Assembly (NCBI GenBank): GCA_947500825.1
Contig: CANMTR010000012.1
Coordinates: 31,638-95,637 of the forward strand
Direction of reading: 5' to 3'
DNA length: 64,000 bases
Origin: an uncultured Paracoccaceae bacterium
Lineage (GTDB): Bacteria; Pseudomonadota; Alphaproteobacteria; Rhodobacterales; Rhodobacteraceae
The notes below the pieces were generated by a model, which was given only the letters and a program-made list of their open reading frames with translations, had not been told where the DNA came from and searched no databases. Below are positions 18,333 through 25,935 of the stretch, in pieces. Position numbers and translations under genes: made by a program. How positions within the stretch are numbered: position 1 is the first letter of the stretch; each line of letters opens with the position of its first letter.

Positions 18333-18989
18333 TCATCCCGGATCCATCGGCTGGCCGAACGGGTCGATCACCGGGCCCCCGGCCGCGCGCGCGTCTTCCG
18401 CGTCGTGGGTCACCAGCACCGCCGGAAGCCCCCGGTCGCGGATCGTGTCGAAGGTGAAGCGGCGCACCGTCTCGCGCAAAGCCGCGTCGAGGCGCGAGAA
18501 GGGCTCGTCGAGCAAGAGGGCCGCCGGCGCCGACAGGAGTGTCCGCATCAGCGCCACCCGCGCGCGCTGTCCGCCCGACAGCGTCGCCGGGTCGCGCCGG
18601 GCATAGCCCGCGAGGCTCGCATCCTCGAGCGCCGCTGCCACGGCCTCCCGCCGTCGCCCGCGGCCCCGGATCGTGGGCGGCAGGCCGAAGGCCAGGTTCG
18701 CCCCCACCGACATGTGCGGAAACAGCAGGTCGTCCTGGAAGATCAGGCCGATGCCCCGGGCGCACGGCCCCAGCCCAGACAGGTCGCGCCCCCCCAGCCG
18801 CACGGCGCCCCGCGCGTCGAAGGCGGGCAGGGGAGCCCCCACCACGTAGGACAGCAGCGTCGACTTGCCCGACCCCGACGGCCCCATCACCGTCAGGATC
18901 TCGCCCGGCGGCACCCGCGCGGTCACCGAGATCAGGGCGGTTCCCTCCAGCGCGATCGTCACGCCCTCCATTTCCAGCCCGCTCTTCAT
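18333..18989 (-). CDS. ynjD: ABC transporter ATP-binding protein, YnjD-like
   Basis: Cytosolic ATPase of the importer encoded with the two upstream genes; 218 residues. Walker A GPSGSGKSTLL, Q-loop FQDDLLFPHMSV, signature LSGGQRARVALMR, Walker B LLLDEPFSRLD and the switch histidine in VLVTHDAED are all intact. AGGAGG lies 4 bases before the ATG, which overlaps the permease stop (ATGA). It is short for the class (typically 210-240 for YnjD/ThiQ-like, longer for sugar importers), supporting the YnjD group rather than a MalK type. ThiQ is the main alternative. Confidence 0.88.
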   Translation of the reverse strand: MKSGLEMEGVTIALEGTALISVTARVPPGEILTVMGPSGSGKSTLLSYVVGAPLPAFDARGAVRLGGRDLSGLGPCARGIGLIFQDDLLFPHMSVGANLAFGLPPTIRGRGRRREAVAAALEDASLAGYARRDPATLSGGQRARVALMRTLLSAPAALLLDEPFSRLDAALRETVRRFTFDTIRDRGLPAVLVTHDAEDARAAGGPVIDPFGQPMDPG

Positions 18990-20692
18990 CCGGCCTCCTG
19001 CATGGCGCGCCTGTTGCGGAACACGGCGTTGGGCACCGCGATGGCAAGCGCGAACCCGGCGAAGGGCAGGGCCGTCTGCGCCAGGGCATAGAGCCCGATC
19101 AACCGCCGGTCCCCGCCCGAGGACAGGGCCACCGCCTCGGTCGTCAGGGTCGAGACGCGCCCCAGCCCGATCAGCAGCGTGGGCAGGTACTGCCCCACAG
19201 ACACGGCGATCCCCACCGCCGCCGCCGTCAGCACGGGCCTGAGCAGCATCGGCAGGCGCACCCGCCACAGGATGCGGTCCGGCCCCGCGCCGAGGCTCGC
19301 GGCCACCAGCCCCATGCGCCCGTCCCAGGCCCGGAACGGGTCGGCCAGGGACAGGAACACGTAAGGCAGCACGAAGACCGCATGCGCGGCGACCACCGCC
19401 GCCAACGTGCCGCCCGTCCCGGTGGCCACCGCCAGCGTCTGCAGCCCGGTGACGAAGGTCGCCTGCGGCACGATCAGCGGCACGTAGAGAAGCCACAGCG
19501 CCCGCGTCCCGGGCCTGATCCCGTGGCGCTCCTCCGCCTCCAGGCAGGCCAGCACCAGAAGGAGCGAGATCGCGGTCGCGGCGATCGCGATTCCGGCCGT
19601 CACGCCCGCCCGTTCCAGCAGGCCGCCGCCCTGCCGCTCCCAGGTGCGCAGCGACAGGGTCTCCGGCAGCGCGTCGGGAAAGGCCCAGAAACCCGCGAAG
19701 GACCACAGGGCCAGCCCCGCGAGGCCGACCAGCACCGCGCTGGCCGACAGGGCCGCCGCCGCGCCCGACAGGACCTTCAGGACCGGCTCGCCGCGCCCCC
19801 GTCCGCCCGACCAGATCCAGGCCCGTCCGACCCGCGCCGCGATCCGCTCGCCCGCCCACCACGCGCCAAGGCAGGCCAGCACCAGCGCGAGCTGCAGCAC
19901 CGCCCCGGCGGCGGCGCGGAACCGCAGCGACAGGTCGGGGTCGCCCAGCCAGTCCAGGACCTGCACGGCGAGCGGCGCGGGCGTGGTGGGCCCCAGGATC
20001 AGCGCCACGTCCACCACCGAGGCCGAGAAGGCCAGCACCGCGAAGACCGGCAGCCGGATCTGCGGATAGACCCGCGGCAGCACCGTCTTGATCCACGCCG
20101 TCGCCCGCCCGTAGCCTTGGGTCTCGGCGGTCAGGACGCTGCGCCGGACGGGGATCTGCCCCATAGCCGCCAGCGTCATCAGCAGGAGGAACGGGACCTC
20201 CTTGGCCACCAGCCCCGCGATCAGCGACAGGCCCCAGGGGTCGCCGAGGATCAGCACGTCGGGCGGCCGTTCCCACCCGGTCGCCCAGGGCGACACCGCC
20301 CGCGCCACCCATCCCGACGGCGCGATCAGGAACGCCAGTCCCAGCGCGGCGGCGGCATGGGGCACCGACAGGAGCGGCGAGAGCAGCCGCTCGATGGCGC
20401 GGAAGGTGCGGGTGCCGTGCCAGGCCGCGCAGATCAGCACCGTCGCGCCGAAGGAGATCGCGGTGGCCGCCAGCGCCGTGACGACGCTCAGCCGCATCGC
20501 GGTCCGGAGGCCCGGCCAGTCCGCCAGTGCCGCCCACGGTGCCAGCGACCACTCGGTGCCCCCCAGCGCGGGGTACCAGCCGAAGGCCGGGGCGACCACG
20601 CCCGCCAGCCCCGCGACCACCGGGCCCAGCAGGCAGGCGATGGTCAGCGCCGGCGCCCAGGGCAGGAGGCGCGCTCGCGCCCGCCCGCTCAC
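18986..20692 (-). CDS. ynjC: ABC transporter permease, fused double-domain YnjC-like
   Basis: A 568-residue inner-membrane protein made of two tandem permease domains, each with six or so hydrophobic segments. An EAA-type loop is visible in each half (AETQGYGRATAWIKTVLPRVYPQIRLP around residues 180-206 and AASLGAGPDRILWRVRLPMLLRP in the second half). Such fusions occur in ThiP, FbpB and YnjC. It starts at a GTG at 20692 overlapping the binding-protein stop by 3 bases and ends overlapping the ATPase start. The YnjC assignment follows from its partners; thiamine or iron specificity cannot be excluded. Confidence 0.85.
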   Translation of the reverse strand: MSGRARARLLPWAPALTIACLLGPVVAGLAGVVAPAFGWYPALGGTEWSLAPWAALADWPGLRTAMRLSVVTALAATAISFGATVLICAAWHGTRTFRAIERLLSPLLSVPHAAAALGLAFLIAPSGWVARAVSPWATGWERPPDVLILGDPWGLSLIAGLVAKEVPFLLLMTLAAMGQIPVRRSVLTAETQGYGRATAWIKTVLPRVYPQIRLPVFAVLAFSASVVDVALILGPTTPAPLAVQVLDWLGDPDLSLRFRAAAGAVLQLALVLACLGAWWAGERIAARVGRAWIWSGGRGRGEPVLKVLSGAAAALSASAVLVGLAGLALWSFAGFWAFPDALPETLSLRTWERQGGGLLERAGVTAGIAIAATAISLLLVLACLEAEERHGIRPGTRALWLLYVPLIVPQATFVTGLQTLAVATGTGGTLAAVVAAHAVFVLPYVFLSLADPFRAWDGRMGLVAASLGAGPDRILWRVRLPMLLRPVLTAAAVGIAVSVGQYLPTLLIGLGRVSTLTTEAVALSSGGDRRLIGLYALAQTALPFAGFALAIAVPNAVFRNRRAMQEAG

Positions 20693-21903
20693 GGCGTGCC
20701 GGTGCCGAAGCGGCGCTCCCAGTCCTCCTCGATCCGCTCCATCCAGCTCGGATGCGGCTCGGGCAGGGTCTCGCCCAGCTCTTCGGGCGCCAGCGTCGCC
20801 ACGCCCAGCTCGATTTCCTCGAAGAGGGCGCGATCCTCCTCGGGCAGGTCCGCCACGTCCAGCACCGTGGGCACGCCGAGATGGGCCGGGTCCTGCTTGC
20901 GCGCCTGCGCCTCGGCCGACAGGAGGAAGTTCGCCACCACCATGGCGCCGGCCGTGGCGCTGGCGTTGTAGGGGATCGCGACGAAGCTCGCGTTGCCCAG
21001 CGTGCCCCCGTCGAGGACGAAGGTCCGCACGCTCTCGGGCAGCTCGAAATTGGCGATCGCCGCCGAGGCCTCGCCGGGGTTGAACGAGATCGCGATGTCG
21101 ATCTCCCCGTCCGCCACGAGCTGATGCTGGGCCGGCCCCGACTGCGGATAGGCCTGGCCTTGCCGCCACAGAACGGGCGTCAGCGCCTCCATGTAGGTCC
21201 AAAGGGGTGCGGTGACGGCCTCGTAGTCGGCCTCGTCCACGGGGGCGTAGAGCGGCCCGGTGTCCTCCGCGAGCCCCAGGAGCGCCTGCTTGAGGAAGGT
21301 CGAGCCCAGGAAGTCGGGCGGCTGCGGGAAGCCGAAGCGCCCCGGGTTCTCCTCGGTCCAGTCCAGCAGGGCGGGGATCGTCGTGGGCGGTTCGTCCACC
21401 CGCGCGCTGTCGTAGTAGAACACGACCTGCGCCATGGACCAGGGCGCCTCCAGCCCTTCCACCGGCACGGTGAAGTCCTCGGTCAGGGCCGGGTTCGCCT
21501 CGGGGTCCAGCAACGCCCAGTTTGGCAGGTCTTCCGCCCAGGGGCCGAACAGCAGGTCATTCTCTTTCATGGCGGCGAAGTTCTCGCCGTTGAGCCATAT
21601 GAGGTCGATGGAGCCGTCCTCGTCCTGCCCCGCGCTGCGCTCGCTCAACACGGTGCTGACGGCGGTGGCGGTGTCCGACAGCTTCACGTGCTCGACCTCG
21701 ACGCCGTACTCCTCGGCCACCCGGTCGCCCGCCCAGGTGATGTAATCGTTAAGCCGCGGATCGCCCCCCCAGGCGTTCCAGTACACGGTCTGCCCCTCCG
21801 CGGCCGCGAGCACCGCGTCCCAGTCGGCGGGGTCGACCTGCTGCGCGGCGGCTGGGGCGGCGAGGGCCAGGGCGGCGACGGCCAGGGAACGCGATCTGAT
21901 CAT
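20689..21903 (-). CDS. ynjB: ABC transporter substrate-binding protein, YnjB-like
   Basis: A 404-residue periplasmic binding protein. Its signal peptide is MIRSRSLAVAALALAAPAAA, cleaved before QQVDPADW. The mature start (DWDAVLAAAEGQTVYWNAWGGDPRLNDYITW) and the DLIWLNGENFAAMKENDLLFGPW segment match the YnjB group (COG4134), which belongs to the uncharacterised YnjBCD importer, rather than ThiB or FbpA. AAGGA stands 6 bases before the ATG at 21903. It leads an operon with permease and ATPase, each overlapping the next. Substrate unknown. Confidence 0.85.
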   Translation of the reverse strand: MIRSRSLAVAALALAAPAAAQQVDPADWDAVLAAAEGQTVYWNAWGGDPRLNDYITWAGDRVAEEYGVEVEHVKLSDTATAVSTVLSERSAGQDEDGSIDLIWLNGENFAAMKENDLLFGPWAEDLPNWALLDPEANPALTEDFTVPVEGLEAPWSMAQVVFYYDSARVDEPPTTIPALLDWTEENPGRFGFPQPPDFLGSTFLKQALLGLAEDTGPLYAPVDEADYEAVTAPLWTYMEALTPVLWRQGQAYPQSGPAQHQLVADGEIDIAISFNPGEASAAIANFELPESVRTFVLDGGTLGNASFVAIPYNASATAGAMVVANFLLSAEAQARKQDPAHLGVPTVLDVADLPEEDRALFEEIELGVATLAPEELGETLPEPHPSWMERIEEDWERRFGTGTP

Positions 21904-22069
21904 GTGATGTCCTTCGGTTTGTCGTGCGCGACTTGGCGCGACTTGGCGCGGCGGGGGTGGGGGGAAACCCACCGCCATTGGAACCCTCGCCCCCGCCGGA
22001 TCGCAAGATCGTACGGGCGTCGACGCGGCCCCCCGCTCCCGCGCCCTCGGCGGCCTGGGCGCCAAGGCC

Positions 22070-23011
22070 TCAGACCCGGTTGTCGGGCGTATCCCCGCCG
22101 AAGAACGCGTCCAGCGCGTCGGCCACCATCATCCCCATCGCCTCGCGCGTCTCCAGCGTGGCCGATCCCAGATGCGGCAGCAGCACCACGTTGTCGAGCC
22201 CGCGCAGCGCCTCGGGCACCTCCGGCTCGCGGGCGTACACGTCGAGACCCGCGCCCGCGATGGTGCCGCGCCGCAGCGCCTCCACCAGCGCCGTCTCGTC
22301 GATCACGCTGCCCCGCGCGGTATTGACCAGGATGCCCTCGGGGCCCAGCGCCTCCATCAGGTCCAGGTCCACGAGGCCCGACGTCTCCCCCGATCCCGGC
22401 ACGTGGAGCGACACCACGTCCGAGCGTTCGAACAGGTCGGCCAGCGTCTCCACCCGCGTCCCCGGCGCCTCCGTGTCCGAGCGGTTCCACCACAGGATCT
22501 CCATCCCGAAGGCGCGGGCCCGCTCGGCCGTGGCCCGCCCGATCCGGCCCATCCCGACGATCCCCAGGGTCCGCCCCGAAAGCCCGCGCCCCAGCAGGTG
22601 GGTGGGGTGCCAGCCCGGCCAGTGCCCGGCGCGCAGCTCGCGCTCGCCCTCGCCCGCGCGCCGCGCGGCCATCAGGATCAGCGTCATCGCCAGCTCGGCG
22701 GTGGCGTCGGTCAGCACCCCCGGCGTGTTGACCACCGTCACCCCGGCGGCCCGCGCCGCCTCAAGGTCGATATGATCCACCCCCACGCCGAAATTGCCGA
22801 CGATGCGCGCCGTGGCCCCCTCGAAGGCGGCCGCGTCGAGCCGGTCGGTGACGGTGCACAGCACCGCGTCGTACTCGGCCATGGCCGTGCGCAGCTCCTC
22901 GGCCCCCATCGGCCGGTCGTCGGCGTTCAGGCTCGCCTCGTAATCGCCCGCGAGGCGCGATTCGCACGCCGAGGGCCACTTGCGTGTCAGCAGGATGCGG
23001 GGTCTGGCCAT
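22070..23011 (-). CDS. D-isomer-specific 2-hydroxyacid dehydrogenase (glyoxylate/hydroxypyruvate reductase type)
   Basis: A 313-residue NAD(P)-dependent dehydrogenase. The nucleotide-binding [21 protein letters not shown] and the family signatures [26 protein letters not shown] and [16 protein letters not shown] are clear; the catalytic Arg, Glu and His are in place ([20 protein letters not shown]). The closest described functions are reduction of glyoxylate or hydroxypyruvate. It is divergent from folD across a 240-base spacer, so a role in glyoxylate/serine flux next to C1 genes is plausible but unproven. Confidence 0.88.
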   Translation of the reverse strand: MARPRILLTRKWPSACESRLAGDYEASLNADDRPMGAEELRTAMAEYDAVLCTVTDRLDAAAFEGATARIVGNFGVGVDHIDLEAARAAGVTVVNTPGVLTDATAELAMTLILMAARRAGEGERELRAGHWPGWHPTHLLGRGLSGRTLGIVGMGRIGRATAERARAFGMEILWWNRSDTEAPGTRVETLADLFERSDVVSLHVPGSGETSGLVDLDLMEALGPEGILVNTARGSVIDETALVEALRRGTIAGAGLDVYAREPEVPEALRGLDNVVLLPHLGSATLETREAMGMMVADALDAFFGGDTPDNRV

Positions 23012-23251
23012 TCTCTCTCGGTCCTTCTTGCCGGGTCGCGCGTGGGGCGGGACCTAGCGTGGCCGGCCCCGGCGTCGCGCCTCTCCCGCCACGTTGTCCC
23101 CGCCATGTCGCCGTGGCGCGCCGGGGCGCCGCAATCGTGTTGCCCCGGACGCCTCGCGGGGGCCATAAGGGCGCCGAACCGCCGCCGGCTCCCCCGCGAG
23201 GCGCGTATGCGCGGCGGCGAAGACATCGACCCAGGACGCCGGAATGCCCTC

Positions 23252-24151
23252 ATGACAGCCAAGATCCTCGACGGCCGCGCCTTCGCGGACACGACCCGCG
23301 CCCGGGTCGCCGAGCACGTGACCCGCCTGCGCAACGACCACGGCCTCGTTCCCGGCCTCGCGGTCGTCCTGGTGGGGGAGGACCCGGCGAGCCAGGTCTA
23401 TGTCCGCTCCAAGGGCCGCAAGACCCGCGAGGCGGGGATGGAGAGCTTCGAGCATCTCCTGCCCGCCGACACGCCCGAAGGCGACCTCCTGGCCCTGGTC
23501 GAGCGTCTGAACGCCGACCCGGCCGTCCACGGCATCCTCGTGCAGCTCCCGCTCCCCGACCACGTCGACGCGGCCCGCGTGCTCGACGCGATCTCGCCGG
23601 CCAAGGACGTGGACGGCTTCCACGTCCTCAACGTGGGCCGGCTCGGCACGGGGCAGGGGGCGATGGTGCCCTGCACGCCGCTGGGATGCCTGATGCTCCT
23701 GCGCGACCACCTGGGCGACATGTCCGGCCTCGACGCGGTGATCCTGGGCCGCTCCAACATCGTCGGCAAGCCCATGGCCCAGCTTCTGCTGGCCGAGAAC
23801 TGCACCGTGACGATCGCCCATTCGCGCACCCGCGACCTCGACGCCCTTGTCCGACGGGCCGACATCCTGGTGGCCGCGGTGGGCCGCCCCGGCATGGTCC
23901 CGGGCGGCTGGGTCAAGCCCGGCGCCACGGTGCTCGATGTCGGGATCAACCGCCTCCCCGCCGAGGAGGAGGGCGGCAAGACCCGCCTCGTGGGCGACGT
24001 GGACTTTGCCTCCGCGGCCGAGGTGGCCGGGGCCATCACCCCGGTCCCCGGCGGGGTCGGGCCCATGACCATCGCCTGCCTTCTGGCCAACACGGTGGCG
24101 GCCTGCTGCCGGATCAACGGATTGCGACCTCCGGAGGGGCTGACGCCCTAA
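23252..24151 (+). CDS. folD: Bifunctional methylene-THF dehydrogenase / methenyl-THF cyclohydrolase FolD
   Basis: Interconverts 5,10-methylene-, methenyl- and 10-formyl-tetrahydrofolate with NADP. 299 residues, normal length. Motifs: the catalytic [14 protein letters not shown] (Tyr and Lys), [37 protein letters not shown], the Rossmann [18 protein letters not shown] and the C-terminal [19 protein letters not shown]. No strong SD is visible before the ATG at 23252. It lies 37 bases ahead of the formate dehydrogenase genes, giving a short C1-oxidation operon: methylene-THF to formyl-THF, with formate oxidised to CO2. Confidence 0.96.
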   Translation: MTAKILDGRAFADTTRARVAEHVTRLRNDHGLVPGLAVVLVGEDPASQVYVRSKGRKTREAGMESFEHLLPADTPEGDLLALVERLNADPAVHGILVQLPLPDHVDAARVLDAISPAKDVDGFHVLNVGRLGTGQGAMVPCTPLGCLMLLRDHLGDMSGLDAVILGRSNIVGKPMAQLLLAENCTVTIAHSRTRDLDALVRRADILVAAVGRPGMVPGGWVKPGATVLDVGINRLPAEEEGGKTRLVGDVDFASAAEVAGAITPVPGGVGPMTIACLLANTVAACCRINGLRPPEGLTP

Positions 24152-24188
24152 TCGGGGTCGTTAGGGTGGCGATCGAGGGAGGACGATC

Positions 24189-25865
24189 ATGAACGACCTA
24201 ACGCCCGGCGGAGGGCGCCGCCGCTCCGTCGCGACCACCAAGGGGCGCATGCTCGACGAGGCCGCGCTCATGGAGGTGCGCGCCATCGTCGGGGGCGCAC
24301 CCGTCCGCGACCGGCTGATCGAGTATCTCCACGGCGTCCAGGACGCCTTCGGCCACGTCTCCGCCCCCCATCTCCACGCGCTCGCCCACGTGTTGCGCAT
24401 CGGGCAGGCCGAGGTCTACGAGGTCGCCTCCTTCTACGATTTCTTCGACCTGGTGAAGGAGGGCGAGGCGCCCCCGCCCGAGGTCACGATAAAGGTCTGC
24501 GACGGCGTCGCCTGCATGATGGCCGGCGCCGAGGCGCTGATCTCGGAGTTGCGCGCGGGCACCGACCCGGCCCGCGTCCGGGTCCTGCGCGCACCCTGCA
24601 TGGGCGGTTGCGACGTGGCCCCCGCGGCCCGGGTGGGCGACCGCGAGGTGGGCCTCGCGGACGCGGACAAGCTCGCCGCCATGGCCCTCGCGGGCGAGAC
24701 GGACCTGCGCCTGCCCGCCTACGAAGGGCTCGACGCCTACCGCGCCGCGGGCGGCTACGCCCAGCTCGAGCGGGTCCGCTCCGGCGCGCTCTCCGTGGAC
24801 GACGTGATCTCCGAGCTGGAGAACTCCTGCCTCAAGGGGCTGGGCGGCGCGGGCTTCGTCACCGGCATTAAGTGGAAGCTGGTCCGCCGCAACCCCGGCC
24901 CGCGCCTGATGACCGTCAACGCCGACGAGGGCGAGCCCGGCACCTTCAAGGACCGCTACCACATGGAGCGCACGCCCCACCGCTTCCTCGAAGGCGCCCT
25001 GATCGGCGCCCACGTGGTCGAGGCGGAGCGGATCTACGTCTACATGCGCGCCGAGTACCCGGCCGCGATCGAGATCGTGCGCCGCGAGATCGCCGCGCTG
25101 GAGGAGGCGGGGATCGCCGCGCCGGGCTTTCTGGAACTGCGCCGCGGCGCGGGCGCCTATATCTGCGGCGAAGAGAGCGCCATGGTCGAATCGCTCGAGG
25201 GCAAGCGCGGCCTGCCGCGCCTCAGGCCCCCGGTGATCGGCCAGGTGGGGCTGTTCGGCCGGCCCACGCTCAACAACAACGTCGAGACCCTGCACTGGGT
25301 GCCCCGCATCCTTGAGAACGGGATCGAGTGGTTCGAGGGGCTGGGCAAGCCCGACCATCCCGGCCAGCGGTCGTGGTCGGTCTCTGGCCGCGTCGCGCGC
25401 CCGGGCCTCGTGGAGGCGCCCGCCGGCTCCACGGTCCGCGAGCTGATCGCGGCCTGCGGCGGCATGGCCGAGGGGCACGAGTTCAAGGCGTTCCTGCCCG
25501 GCGGGGCCTCGGGCGGCATGCTGCCCGCCTCCGAGGGCGACACCCCGCTCGATTTCGGCGGGCGGCTCGCCGAACTCGGCGCCTTCGTGGGGTCCCACGC
25601 CGTGGTCGTCTTCTCCCAGGCCGACAACATGCGCGACGTCTGCCTCAACCTGATCGATTTCTTCGCCCACGAAAGCTGCGGGCAATGCACGCCGTGCCGC
25701 GGGGGCACCGAGAAGATGGCGCAGATCCTGCGCCGCGACCCGATCGACGAGGACACGATCCGCGACCTCGACCAGGTCATGCGCGATGCCTCCATCTGCG
25801 GGCTGGGCCAGGCGGCGCCGAACCCGGTCGCCCATCTCCTCACCCATTTCCGCGACGACCTGTGA
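24189..25865 (+). CDS. NAD-dependent formate dehydrogenase, FdsG-FdsB fusion (diaphorase subunit)
   Basis: A 558-residue protein joining two subunits that are often separate. Residues about 20-165 are NuoE/FdsG-like, with a [2Fe-2S] site formed by Cys104, Cys109, Cys137 and Cys141 (CDGVAC, CMGGC). Residues about 175-558 are NuoF/FdsB-like: FMN/NAD binding GLGGAGFVTGIKW, DEGEPGTFKDR and GAYICGEESAMVESLEGKRG, and a [4Fe-4S] site in ESCGQCTPCRGGT plus SICGLG. It passes electrons from the catalytic subunit to NAD+. Fused forms are known. It is followed by the alpha subunit 70 bases downstream; no FdsC or FdsD gene is adjacent. Confidence 0.92.
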   Translation: MNDLTPGGGRRRSVATTKGRMLDEAALMEVRAIVGGAPVRDRLIEYLHGVQDAFGHVSAPHLHALAHVLRIGQAEVYEVASFYDFFDLVKEGEAPPPEVTIKVCDGVACMMAGAEALISELRAGTDPARVRVLRAPCMGGCDVAPAARVGDREVGLADADKLAAMALAGETDLRLPAYEGLDAYRAAGGYAQLERVRSGALSVDDVISELENSCLKGLGGAGFVTGIKWKLVRRNPGPRLMTVNADEGEPGTFKDRYHMERTPHRFLEGALIGAHVVEAERIYVYMRAEYPAAIEIVRREIAALEEAGIAAPGFLELRRGAGAYICGEESAMVESLEGKRGLPRLRPPVIGQVGLFGRPTLNNNVETLHWVPRILENGIEWFEGLGKPDHPGQRSWSVSGRVARPGLVEAPAGSTVRELIAACGGMAEGHEFKAFLPGGASGGMLPASEGDTPLDFGGRLAELGAFVGSHAVVVFSQADNMRDVCLNLIDFFAHESCGQCTPCRGGTEKMAQILRRDPIDEDTIRDLDQVMRDASICGLGQAAPNPVAHLLTHFRDDL

Positions 25866-25935
25866 TGCGCCCCCCCGTCTCCTCACCCTTTTCCAAGTAC
25901 CCATCGACGTCCCAGCACGCGCCGGAGGTTTCCCC

